NCBI RefSeq assembly: GCF_901933205.1
Contig: NC_044601.1
Location: 32,960,352-33,024,351, forward strand
DNA from: Camarhynchus parvulus
Lineage: Eukaryota > Chordata > Aves > Passeriformes > Thraupidae
DNA length: 64,000 nucleotides
Direction: 5' to 3'
Positions within the stretch are counted from its first letter, which is position 1; each line of letters starts with the position of its first letter. A program made the position numbers and the translations under genes. Positions 13,367-23,703 of this stretch are shown in pieces. A model generated the notes under the pieces. The model had not been told where the DNA came from, did not search any database, and saw only the letters and a list, made by a program, of their open reading frames with translations.

Positions 13367-13629
13367 TGTGGTGGCTAGCAGCTGGCCTGGAGGCCTCACA
13401 GTTATAGATAACCCTAATTATATAACTTGACCAGTGTAGGCCCTTAGGAGCCAGTTTAGGCTGATGGGGATGCAGACAGCTATTGGCCAGTAAGCCTAGT
13501 GGCAACTAAATTCAGTCAGTCAGGGATAACTGTGTGGGCTTTCGAAAAATATGTAAAGGGAACTGCACTCAATAAAAGTTGTCATGTGAACCTCGAATGT
13601 TGTGTCGTGTGTCCATCTCTACTGCACGA
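13367..13629 (+). repeat. 5' LTR of the 13.4-18.3 kb element
   Basis: A 263-bp LTR starting tgtggtggctagcagctgg. It retains an AATAAA near 13570, but the TATA-like position reads gtaaagg and the CCAAT element is mutated (gtcagtcagg), so this copy has lost promoter features that the 3' copy keeps. The terminus reads tgcacga where the 3' copy has tgcaaca. Confidence 0.88.
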
Positions 13630-13631
13630 AA

Positions 13632-13649
13632 TAGTGATCCCAACATGAT
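13632..13649 (+). other. degenerate tRNA-Trp primer-binding site
   Basis: The 18 bases two nucleotides after the 5' LTR (tagtgatcccaacatgat) match the complement of the tRNA-Trp 3' end at 14 positions. All four differences are G-to-A or C-to-T transitions, as expected from decay. tRNA-Trp is the primer of avian leukosis/sarcoma-type alpharetroviruses. Position and match together make this a convincing minus-strand primer site. Confidence 0.8.
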
Positions 13650-14892
13650 CGGTAATAGCCAGGCTGTGAGGATAGCGGTGGAGATGGAACCCTGGCGGAG
13701 GAGGGCAGCCAGAGAGAGCTGCCAGCAGCATCAAAGGTCCAGACAATGTAAACAGAAAATGCCGCTGGGGACATGGGGACACAAGTTTCTACTGAGGAAA
13801 ATGCTGTTGTACAGGTATGGACCCTCTTTTTATGTGAACAGGGGATAAGATACGTACACGGACAGGCTTTACAAGCCTTGCTGTCATGAGCTATGGAGTG
13901 GACACAACTGATAAAGGCCCGTTGGCTGGTGCTGGACACCTTAAAACAGATGAGAGCCACAGCTGAGGTGCCGCAGGCACTGCCTGCCAGAACATCCAGC
14001 AGGGGTGGAATGGCGGCAGGAGTGAATGCCATCTTGGGTGTACAGGCAGAGAGGAAAGGCAAGAAGCTGAGGGGAAGCTACTGTTATCCAAGCTCCATGT
14101 CCCTGTGGTGCTGCCTTCTGTGCCGCTGAAGCTCTCCTACCAGTGCTGCTATCAGCAACGTCTGCATTGGGCATGGGTTCGCCCATGCTGTGACTCCCCG
14201 ACCGCTGCCATTGGCATCAAGCATGCAGGCACAGTGCCCAAGCTCACCTGTGATGTGGCCGCTGGAGCCATATGAGCCTTGTTTTACACCCCACGTCACT
14301 GTCAATCTGCTCAGCACGCCCCTGCCTGCGGTGGATTGGGCACCCCAGCCACCGCTTGGTACACCCACCTGCAGCTTTGGCATGCAGGTGGAACCTGGAA
14401 ATGAAGCGGCGCCAAGCACTGGAAGTGCTGACATGGAGCTACATGTGCCCAAACCCTGAAGTGCTGGCGGGAGGTTGCTGGCGCCCAGAACCGTGGAATG
14501 CTATATTCTGCCGTGTCCACAGTCAGGGCTTGGGAAGCCTAGAGAGCACTGAGGTAGCCAGCACTGCTGTCAGTGCCCGAGGAGCTGGGGGACCCTGCCA
14601 GCTGCGGGCAGCCCCAGGGACCAGCAGAGTGGAACCGCATACCACCAAGGGTCACCCTGGAGTGGAGCCATGTGCCACTGAGAGCCATCCCTGAGCAGGC
14701 AATGAGTCACATTGCCTAGCAACCACTATCTGCAGCTGGAGCCCAATACAGAGCTCTGAACCTGCCATGTCTGTGCTGAGAGCCACCATCCTGGGAGGGC
14801 CCAAGCAGCCAGCCCCGCGCTGGGACGGGGGAGTGGGGCATAGCCAAGCTGTGGGAGCTGTGGGCAGTACCTTCCTGTCCTCTGCAGTCTGC
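13650..14892 (+). other. GC-rich block inside the retroviral element
   Basis: About 1.2 kb of clearly GC-rich sequence in an otherwise AT-rich window. It contains many overlapping open frames on both strands (up to 147 codons at 13619-14062 minus and 140 codons at 14272-14694 plus), which is what GC-rich, stop-poor DNA gives by chance. One + frame (14190-14459) is proline-rich. An imperfect internal repeat of about 33 bp lies at 14630-14692. It could be a decayed gag leader/gag region or captured host sequence; I recognise no capsid motif. Confidence 0.5.
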
Positions 14893-15115
14893 ATTGGCCT
14901 GCTGGCCTGTGGTGGTGCAGGTGCCTGACACCCAGGGTGGGCCTGGAATTATTTACCGAGTTGGGACGTACTGGGGAAGGCTCCTTTGGTGAGGTCTTCC
15001 AAAGAATTGATAATCGGACATGGCAAGGCAAGTGATTACCATAAAAATTCATAGCCAGGAAGTTTCCAGCATTAGAAACACACAGCAACAACCAGCAGCT
15101 TGCTCAGCTAAATTT
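14893..15115 (+). pseudogene. broken N-terminus of a GCK-III (STK26/MST4-like) protein kinase
   Basis: The frame at 14906-14926 reads PVVVQVP, like the STK26 N-terminus (SPVAVQVP). After a frame change, 14946-15026 reads ELFTELGRTGEGSFGEVF then QRIDNRTWQ, matching the glycine-rich loop of GCK-III Ste20 kinases (ELFTKLERIGKGSFGEVF, then KGIDNRTQ). The G-x-G-x-F-G loop is intact. Two extra bases at 15027-15028 shift the frame, after which QVITIKI corresponds to the beta-3 strand QVVAIKI with its catalytic lysine. A weaker match to the IQQE region follows to about 15110, then nothing kinase-like. With at least two frameshifts, an in-frame stop and no catalytic or activation loop, it cannot encode a kinase. 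It lies in sense orientation inside the retroviral element. Which of STK24, STK25 or STK26 is the parent is uncertain; the N-terminal motif favours STK26. Confidence 0.75.
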
Positions 15116-16079
15116 TGAAATGCCTGCCATTACGGAATTTAAGGACCATGTCTGTTAACTACTATTGATGTTTGCCAAGTCTTCTTTGATATTGGTATAA
15201 AGATTGAATTAACAAAAACTACCTAGATTTGATTATGACCTACACAACTCTAATGAAAATCTACTTTGTTAAATGTGAAATTATCTTGTAGCATCTAACT
15301 ATGCATGGGAATAACTTCTGAAGATTCTGGTGTTTCATTCTGCTAACTAGTTTTAATATTTACCTACTTAGAAATAAGCGAAAGGTTTTTAAGGGCGCCT
15401 TTTTGGAATTGGTGTGAGATCACGTCAGCTACAGATTCCAGAGAGGGATGTTGTTAAGTATACTGATGACGCATTTGCAAAATTTAGTAACATCTGACAA
15501 AATTGAAATTAAAATCTGTCACCTTGTCTCTTAAGTGTGTATTCTTACTAAGCTTTAAGCTCAATGCCTGGCACACACAGGGATCCAGCCATAACATATT
15601 ATTTAATATTAATTGTGTGCATTCCTTTGATTATTCATAAGTTATTTATGTTAAGAAACTTTTTCAGTAGCTATTAATAGAGGTTTGTTTTTAAGATATG
15701 TTAGGGAAAACCTCCCAGCCAAGGTCTCGGCTCTGGCCAAGCCATGGACCTGGCTGGCAGGGGAAGTATGCCATCAAATGCAGGAGTTTCTGTCCTAAAA
15801 ATGAAATGAAGTAATTTTGAATTGTAAATTTGGTCTTATAAAAACTTTTTCAAGGTAGACTTGGAGACCTTTCCCAGGAGGGGCTTTCTAAGTCCTTGCT
15901 AGGAAAAAGGGCTCCCCAGCTATGGCAGACCCTGGGTGATGGTAAGCATTTAGGCAGTTGTAGGTATTTTTGTTCAGTGGTGCTTATTATTTTGCTGAAA
16001 GTTTGTTTTACTGTTCATAATGGGATAGGTGGCTATTGTCCTGAACACCCTTCTGAATTTCATAGGTTGAATTGTGTTG

Positions 16080-16155
16080 ATATTATTAATATTTATTATT
16101 AATAACATAATTATAAACAATATTATAATTATTAATAATATAAAATTAATAAGGC
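16080..16155. repeat. AT-only low-complexity tract with inverted TTATTAATAA units
   Basis: About 75 bp almost wholly A/T, with repeated attattaata/tattaataat units in both orientations, inside the retroviral element. It can fold back on itself and is a plausible weak spot or former junction. Confidence 0.6.
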
Positions 16156-17849
16156 TGACAACAAAAGTGGATACTGATAACCTGAAAACATTTAAGTGGC
16201 AGTATATACAAATATGTATTATGATTGACTAGTGCTCACCAGGTCAAGGCCTGCATGAGTGTTGAAACCTTTTATATGACTCTATTAAAAAACCTGTTGT
16301 ACTCCAGCCTGACAGCCAGCACTCATCTTGTATGTAAGTCTAAGACTTCTTAAAGGATTATCGAAAGATACCATAATCCAGTGAATTTTTTTTATCAGTG
16401 AGGCTGACTAACAAAATTTTACCCAAAAGTCACATGTATTAACCTTGGTAGCCCAAACTATTTATTGTAAGCTGCTATCATAAACTCACCTGGACCAGAC
16501 TGTGCAGCTGAATATGCATGAAACAGCTGCCTTGACACTGTTACCTGTGAGGAGAATCTCCTTACCTATAACATTAAAGCTGAACTGAATTTTTACAGTA
16601 ATTGCCTTAATTGTCAAAGAACTGAAACTTCAGTGGAGTTCTGATATGTGAACTATTTTCTCCTTGATTGCAATGGACAGCATTAACTATTCCTTCTCTT
16701 TGGTAGACTGTCCATCACAATCCATGCCATCAGCAGTGAATCTCTCAGCCTCAGCAAGTTCAGATCTGTAAGATCCAAATGTCAGATAAATTAATTGGCA
16801 AAGTTTACAGTGGGCAGCTCCTCAAACTCAGAGGAGGTTCACTGCAAACCATTAAATTATAATAATTCTGGTTAAATTTGAACATGCACTAATGGTCTGC
16901 ATGTATCAGATGTGCAGTTGCAGAGCATCTATTAAATGCATCTTACAAAAGGTAATTGAGAAAGTAACAAAATTGTCACTGAATTTAAAATCATTTCAGT
17001 ATCTGCCCTGATGTTCTTAACATATAACTCCCTTTTTTTTGTGAGAGCTACAAATTTTATTGGGAAAAATATGCCAGTAAATTAATATGCCTTACCACTA
17101 CAGATAGGGTCTTTTACCTGAACTTAATTCAGTCCAACCTGATTTATTACCACAAATGAGTGCTGGAGACAGCTGAACAATGTCACAATGCATGTTTAAA
17201 AGAAACCAGGCTTTACTAAACATCAGTTATGGAATTGTTTATATTAAAAATGGAGTAGGATGAGAACATCTAGTGATTTCTTGTATGAGCTGCTGGAAAG
17301 AATACAAGAAAATGTAATTACAGTAGTAACTAAAAGGAAGACATTGTTGAGCATGTCCATGGCAGTTCAAAATGCATGTTTAAAAAACAAAAGGGGTATG
17401 TGGGGATGGTATATACTCCCATGAAAGCCTTGGATGTTATTAAAATTCTCAATCATGGCCTAAAAAACTGTCTGTTGTCAGGTGCAGGATGTTGTGGAAA
17501 AGTTTGCCCATTGCTTCACTTGAACCTGAAGAGTCAAACTGTTTAAGGACAAGACTAAGTAGAAGGATATATAACATTGATACAACAATTTGCCTTCAAC
17601 TTCCTATGACTTCAAGAATTGGACATTTAAAAGACAGGACTGTGTAGAAGGATACGTATTTTATAGTGGAAACAAGACAGCAGTGCATTACCCTGACAGT
17701 TTTTTGAATGTTTTCTCTGACAGTTGTTTGAGTTGACTTGTTTGTAACTTTCTTAAGTGTGTGTAATTAGGACATAGATGTAAATAGCCTGGGGCACGCT
17801 ACACTGCGTAGCTGTACTTGATGGCTCCTGGACATGCTTGTAAAATCTC

Positions 17850-18059
17850 TTGAAGGTATGTGGCATAAACCAGCAGCTGGTAAGGTTAGACTTGTCGTGT
17901 TGGGTGAAGATCTTAATTCGACTTAGGCTTACTATTTGTTTCATCATCATTATTCTGTACATTGTGCCACATTTCTCATCCAGTCTGCAAGGGCCCTGCA
18001 GAGGAAGACAGATGCTGCCTTTGTATTTAAAAACAAAAAGGGGTAACTGTGGTGGCTAG
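17850..18059 (+). pseudogene. env transmembrane-subunit C-terminal remnant
   Basis: A 69-codon open frame that carries a hydrophobic segment (about 17928-17966, rich in Ile, Leu, Phe and Val), then a short tail that reads through the polypurine tract and stops about a dozen bases inside the 3' LTR. A membrane anchor followed by a short cytoplasmic tail that overlaps the polypurine tract and LTR edge is the usual architecture at the end of a retroviral env gene. The surface subunit and the rest of env are not recognisable. The assignment rests on position and hydrophobicity rather than a family motif. Confidence 0.5.
18026..18043 (+). other. polypurine tract before the 3' LTR
   Basis: tttaaaaacaaaaagggg followed by taac and the LTR start. 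A purine-rich run ending in four G immediately upstream of a 3' LTR is the plus-strand primer of reverse transcription. Confidence 0.75.
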
Positions 18060-18313
18060 CAGCTGGCCTGGAGGCCTCCCAGTTATAGATAACCCTAATT
18101 ATATAACTTGACTAGTCTAGGCTGTTAGGGAGACAGTTTAGACCATTGGGGATGCAGACAGCAATTGGCCAATAAGCCAGGTGGCTGCTAAATTCAGCCA
18201 ATCAGGGGCAACTCTGCGGGTTTACAAAAACTGTATAAAGGGAGCTCAATAAAAGTTGGATGTTGTTGCGTGAACCTCGAGTGTCGTGTTGTGTGTCCGT
18301 CTCAACTGCAACA
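18048..18313 (+). repeat. 3' LTR of the 13.4-18.3 kb element
   Basis: A 266-bp LTR starting tgtggtggctagcagctgg and ending actgcaaca. It keeps CCAAT boxes (ggccaataa near 18166 and gccaatcagg at 18197-18206), a TATA box (tataaa, 18234-18239) and AATAAA at 18248-18253. The polyadenylation signal lies only about ten bases after the TATA box, so it sits at or upstream of the expected transcription start. It is the better preserved of the two LTRs and points toward the 23617 exon of AUH. Confidence 0.88.
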
Positions 18314-21300
18314 TTTCATGAGGTACTGTAGTTTTAAAATTGGGAGCTAAGTTGTCCTAAATAGACCTCGGGGCTTAAAACCTTTATTTCTGAAGTTTTT
18401 TGAAATTTGGAGAAAAAGAAATGTGGATAATTCTTTCTGGCTTTGCATGTAAGTTGACTATAATGTTGTCCTCACATATGTATGTACAGCTTCCTCTTGA
18501 GATGTTTTTAACCTCATAGAAGTTAATTGGTGTTCTGCTAATGATTTCTTGGATTTCTTGGAATGACTTCTCTGGAAGTTGCACACATCTGCTTTTAAAT
18601 AAAGATATTTCCATGTACCTTAATGGATTTGTTTTTCAGCGGTTTAAAGTTAGTCTATAATGTATGTCAAAGTTGACCCTTTGCCCTCCGTATTTTATTT
18701 AGTTCAGTATGTGTGGAGAAGGATGAATATTTATTCACAGCCTGCTTAAATGCATTGTGTGGGAATAAGATGTGGGTTCATAGGAATTCATAGCATTTTA
18801 ATCTGTGAGGTAGTGCATGTTTTGTACTTCTAGCTGAAAGCATTGGAAGTTTCCTTCATAAATTTCTTATCTTGTTTGAGTGGATTGGTGATGCCTTTGT
18901 GTTTTGCTGTTTGCAGTGTTAGGTCTTGCTGACAAGACACAGAATAATAGGTTATAGTATGCAAGACAGTATCTTCTGATACTCCCCAGTGTCACCTCCT
19001 TATTGAAATTTTGGTGTATTGACAAAACTGGTTGATCTGTGTTTGGTAAGATCAAAGGGCAAGCTTACAATAACACTGCTGCGCTAAGAATTTAATGCTT
19101 TATTCTACTGAAAATGCCTGTGTATGTGTCACTTCCTTTCCTCTTCCCAGACAAAAGACAATTCAAGTACCTTTAGACACTTGATAGAATAACTTCACTG
19201 TTTAATTTTGGTGTGCCAGCTTTCTAAAAGACCTACTTTTTAATACAAATTATATATTGAATAAAGGTAAATTCTTTAAATTTCGCATATAAACCATTAC
19301 ATTATATGCCATTTTCATTTAGAGATTTTGGGATGTGTTTTGTAAGTTGCATAGAATAGTCTGTACGAGAAGATTACTAGGAATTTGTATTTGGAAAGTG
19401 AGGCTAATAGTTGGAATGTATTTTACAAACATAACATATAGCTTTTCAACAATACAAATTCTGATTAGTAAGTTTGTAAAAATATCCATATGAGGCAGGA
19501 GGCATGGGGTCAGAGTAATCACTATAAAAGTTGGTTTCCTTTGGTGTGTTCTGTGAGTTAAAAGCCATCCTTGTCATACATATGTGTACGTGGAAAATTC
19601 TGATGAATAACAACAATATCCCTATCTTGCTGGACTGCCCTTGGCTTTCTCAAATAAACATTTTCTCTGGCATCATTGTGAAGTGGAAGTCAGGCACATG
19701 CTGCAATAATTCTCTCAACTGACAATGTATTACAGCCAACTGTTGAATAGCCAAATATTTGAAACCGTGCAAAAGAGAGTTACTATGACAGGATTTTCAT
19801 ATTTAGAGAAAGTAAGGTAAAAAATGCAAACAAACTAACCTTCCTATTTTCTTCCAGTATAGGAGGAGGAAAGTGAGAAAGTCATGGATCAAATTCCAGC
19901 AGAGATTTTCTTTTGGATTGACCAACCTTAATACAATTGTAGGTAGTATTTAAAACAGTATGCATCTTCCCTGCATCAGTTTCAAGAATTGATCTGGAAA
20001 GACCAAATCACAGCTGACCACTAAAGAACTGCTGTTTGTACTGGTATTTTTCAAACATAGCTTTTCATCGGAGGTCATCAGGAAGGTTCTCTTCTACCAG
20101 TTTGCTGTGTAAATTTTGAAGTGATGCTTTTGTGAATTAAATTGATTCAAGAAGAGTTTATTCATAAGTGGCGAGTTCCTGACCGAATGCTAATATAGCT
20201 GTTGGAGGGAGTGGTTGATGGTACTGTCATTGTAGCCTTTCACTGTGGCACTTCTCTTTTGTCCTGCAATAGCAGCTCGTAATTTGAAAATGGCATTTCA
20301 CAATCTTTAAAATGCGGTTCATAAAATGCTGGGAGCAGTGAGGTGAGAACTGGGGAGCATAACTCCAGTTCTCAAAATCACAGCTTCTGTTACTGTTCTG
20401 AATGGATGCAAATCAATTAGTGGGACAAAGCATTGAGATACCAGGAAGCTTAATATGGGGAAAACAATGATTCATGCTCCAATACAAACTGGATGGATGT
20501 GGGGACATAATTACAGTGTACCATCAAAACTGCAACAGTTCATATGCCTCCACTCCCTGATAGCTTGGGTTTGCTCTTTTCCTTCTTGGGTAGGAGGTCT
20601 TAGAGGGTTCTGTCTTCAGTGTGGCAGGAAGGAATGGACCCACAGTAGAGCTGCTGGAGTCTGTTGGGAGTGGATGTGGGGGAGCGCGTAGGTCATACTG
20701 TCCACAGATTTCAGCTGTGGCCTGTAGAAAAATCTCAGTTTTGTTGTGTCAGACTTTTTGTGGTTTGAAAACCTTAGCTGCTTTGTTGCTCTCAGCAGTT
20801 AAGCAAAGACTATTTTCAGCTACTTTGAAGTAGAAAACCCAGGGTCAGAGGGGGTTCTTTGGTTTTAGTAGCTAAGAGAGAAGAACTCTTTGATTCAACT
20901 TGCGTTCTCCTTCATGGCCAGCTTCAGAAACAAAACCCTTTCTACTGACTTAAAAACAGATTTTGAAGAAATATGTGAACAATTCTTTGCTATGTGGGTC
21001 AGAATTCATCAATAATTCTTTGAGCAGTCAAATCTTGTAACAGGAACAAAAGTGTTAAGTTGGTGGCAGTTCCATCTCCTGTGACCCAGAGGATGCCAAG
21101 GCATATGTTCTTTTGGAGTGCAGTGAATGGCTTCTGACTAAAATTCTTCCCTCTGAAAAAGCTTCAGTTGCTATTACTATTCTTTGGAGAGCTAAAATAG
21201 AAAAAGGGCTACAAAAAGGGCACTTTCCATTTCCTTGACATTTGTGAGGGAGAAACATATAAAAAAAGGAAATGTTAATTTACAAAAGTTGATTAAGGCA

Positions 21301-22854
21301 CTAAGATCAGCTATGTACTTGAAATTTCTTTACAGTAGTCCATATTGTTAATTTTAAATTAGGAGCTATATTTTGATCCATTCCTAAACAAGGTTTTTGT
21401 TAAATATTTAACCAATTTATTTAAATGTTTTCAAGGGAATGTATATTCTAACTGACAGAAGAAGTCTACAGTGTATTTTTTGTTTTAGAAGAGTTGGTTT
21501 CTTTTGGTTGAGTCCATTTTTCTATGCATATATTCTAGTCTGAATAAATCAAACCCTAAAAATGGCTTTAATCTTATATTGACAGAAGATTTTCTTTGCA
21601 GTAATGCTAGATATTTTCTTTAATATGTTTTTCAAGGGAATGCCCAGTGAGCAGGATTTCAGTGTGTGGAAGTTTTGAGTCAGATTGCACAGCCAAAGAG
21701 GTTTTTGTGCATAAAGCATACAGTTTCTTACATAGGCAGTGATTTGAAGAGAGTTGGAGAAGCTAGATCCAGATTTTAATTGATATCAAGTAAATGATAT
21801 TTTTTCATTTGCATCCTTGCTGATGTGACTTCTAAAGCAATTTACCATTTAGCTTCTTAAACATGACATTTCCAAAGCTCCTTTTAGCTCCAGAACTCTC
21901 TATGTAAATGGATTTGTGAAAATTGCTTGCAGTTTTATTTGATTTGGAGCTCTTTCCAGATTTATGGGTGCAAATTCTGTTTGCTTTTTGTGTTCCTGGC
22001 AAGATTTCTTTAGGCATTGATTGTGAATTACTAAGTTAGCAGTTGCAATTTTTCTGCAGTGCAGGCTTGACTGTAATAATTCCTGTTTTGTACTGTCTGG
22101 TCAACTGGCCTGTCCTACTGGCTCAGTTGGGGCACATTCTAGAACGTTGTTTGGAAGTTTTTGGCAAAGTGCCTGGTACTGTAAATTAGGCTTAACATTA
22201 CTTAGCAGAAAATATGCAAATGCAGCCAGGACTGATGCTCCATTGTTTTTATATTGACATATATAGAAGGAGAAAAAAGTCACAGTTAAATGTGAAACTT
22301 TGCTATGGCAGAAGAAGGAGGAAAGATGTAGAGCTGCATTATTAGACATGGTACTTTAAAGCAACAACTGAATGTCCACCAGAAAATGTCAGATTGAGTT
22401 GCTGATTTTCATAGAACTAGCCTAGAGTTGTTTAGCATTACAACTAATGCTGCCAACAAAAGTGTGTCTAAAACTATGTTTGATGAAGAGGGTCAGGATG
22501 GCCTATCATGAGTTAAGTCCAGAAAGTTAGAAGATGAAATGAAACCTATGACTGCATAATTTAAAATTCTGAACTACAGTCTTCACTTAATCTGGGTTCA
22601 GTGCATTTTCCTGAATGGATAGTATTCTCAGGGTAGAGAAACATAAACCTTTTTTTTTTTTTAATTGTCTTTTTTTAGCCTTTTCAGGCATGCAGAGAGA
22701 CTAGCTCAATAAGTTAATTTTTACTAAGTGGAACAAATGCATATTAAGTTGCCTTGTGACTGTTTCACTGTTTTAGAGAATAAATGTGTCTGTGCAGGTT
22801 TTGCCTTTTTAATATATTGTTCATCTATAAGAAAGATAGACTTCTATATTTAGC

Positions 22855-22874
22855 TATTATTATTACTATTATTG
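22855..22874 (+). repeat. (TAT)n short microsatellite
   Basis: tattattattactattattg, an imperfect trinucleotide run in AUH intron sequence. Confidence 0.7.
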
Positions 22875-23370
22875 TTAGTTTTCTTTTTTTTACACACTCA
22901 TGAGAGAAAATGTCAGCTCTTTCTATAAGTGAGATTTTAAAAACACATATATGCTTATTAAACAAACTTGATTTTTATATACTCATGAAAAAATAGGTAA
23001 AAATTTTCAAGATGCGGCTTTTTTTTGACAAAAAATGATGGTATGCAACTTATTCCAAAATAAATATAAGTAAATGAGTGGAAAGTGAACTGAAAAATTG
23101 GTTCAGCATAGCATTTTTATTTAGATATATAGTCTGTTAATGTAAAACCATGCAATGTATGTACTGTATAATCTACCAATAAGAGAATAGCAAGAGTACA
23201 ATATGAAAAATATGTATTTAAAAGACTTTGAGACATATTTGGGAAAATAAATAGTATAACAGATGAACTATAAGCATAAATGCTACTGTTCATAAACTAT
23301 TTTAATAAAAGAAAAAGAAATGTCGCTGGGAAGAATATACATACTGAAAATATTTTTATAATAATTTAAT

Positions 23371-23433
23371 TTTTGTTTGTTTGTTTGATAATTTATTTTG
23401 GTTGTTTGTTTTGGGCTTTTTGGTTTGTTTTTG
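23371..23433 (+). repeat. TTTG-rich low-complexity tract
   Basis: About 60 bp of interrupted (TTTG)n, roughly 185 bases upstream of the AUH exon at 23617. It is T-rich and precedes the acceptor, but too far away to act as its polypyrimidine tract. Confidence 0.75.
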
Positions 23434-23616
23434 TCTTTCCTTGATAAATAGTTCATATTTTCCTTGAAATCTGTGGAAAAATTATATGACCAATTTAAAC
23501 TCCTTGTTTAGAAGTAGACTTAAAATTTTTTATAAGTGAAGAAATATTTTACTTTTTAAAATGCATATACAATGCTGTTTATAGTTTGCTAAATGTGTAT
23601 GAAATGTCACTTACAG

Positions 23617-23703
23617 GTGCTGACCTTAAGGAAAGGGCAAAAATGCACTCAAGTGAAGTTAGTTCTTTTGTCTCCAGAGCAAGAGCAACAATTAATGAAT
23701 TGG
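23617..23703 (+). CDS. AUH: AUH internal exon (probably exon 4): GADLKERAKM segment
   Basis: This 87-bp exon encodes the segment of mitochondrial 3-methylglutaconyl-CoA hydratase (AUH) that starts with the family motif GADLKERAKM. The preceding Gly codon is split, with one base in the upstream exon. The exon opens after ...cacttacag and ends before a consensus gtaagt donor. Its frame joins exactly to the exon at 39016. In crotonase-fold enzymes the loop around G-A-D-L supplies one backbone NH of the oxyanion hole that stabilises the thioester enolate. Against the human protein as I recall it, about 20 of 28 residues match; the changes fall in the second half (helix after the loop, ending ARATINEL). 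That is clearly lower than the next two exons. The polypyrimidine tract is weak for this acceptor. Exon identity is confident; exon number is from memory. Confidence 0.95.

Larger units (their letters stand above)
13367..18313 (+). mobile_element. old LTR retroviral element with host-like insert, no recognisable gag-pol
   Basis: A 4.95-kb element bounded by related direct LTRs (13367-13629 and 18048-18313). Behind the 5' LTR is a decayed primer-binding site of tRNA-Trp type, and before the 3' LTR a polypurine tract and an env-like C-terminal remnant. Between them I see no capsid, protease, reverse-transcriptase or integrase motifs. From 13650 to about 15000 the sequence is GC-rich and ends in a broken protein-kinase N-terminus; from about 15110 to 17800 it is AT-rich with no coding signal I recognise. 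The two LTRs differ at roughly 40 positions by eye, so the insertion is old. Hexamers flanking the element (tctaat, tttcat) agree at 4 of 6 positions. It was probably mobilised in trans by a complete virus (inference). Confidence 0.85.
1..23616 (+). other. AUH: AUH intron upstream of the 23617 exon (partial)
   Basis: No upstream AUH exon was recognised. In particular I looked for a frame ending in the motif before GADL (R-S-E-V-P-G-I-F-C-A) and found none, so the intron extends beyond the window start. Stretches 1281-2195, 2323-7377, 7962-9745, 10293-11559, 12831-13366 and 18314-23616 are AT-rich sequence in which I see no gene; named repeats inside the intron are listed separately. Confidence 0.75.

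Noticed and set aside
13579..15091. Overlapping open frames of 66-147 codons on both strands
   Set aside because: They lie in GC-rich, stop-poor DNA of the retroviral element, overlap each other on both strands, and none shows a protein family; only the kinase fragment in another frame is recognisable.
14893..15115. A functional kinase gene
   Set aside because: Frameshifts, an early stop and the absence of HRD, DFG and APE regions rule out an active product.
22781..22803. tgtgcag before gt, a possible end of the AUH exon upstream of 23617 (…FCA|G)
   Set aside because: The codons upstream read ENKCVCA-like, not the conserved SEVPGIFCA motif.
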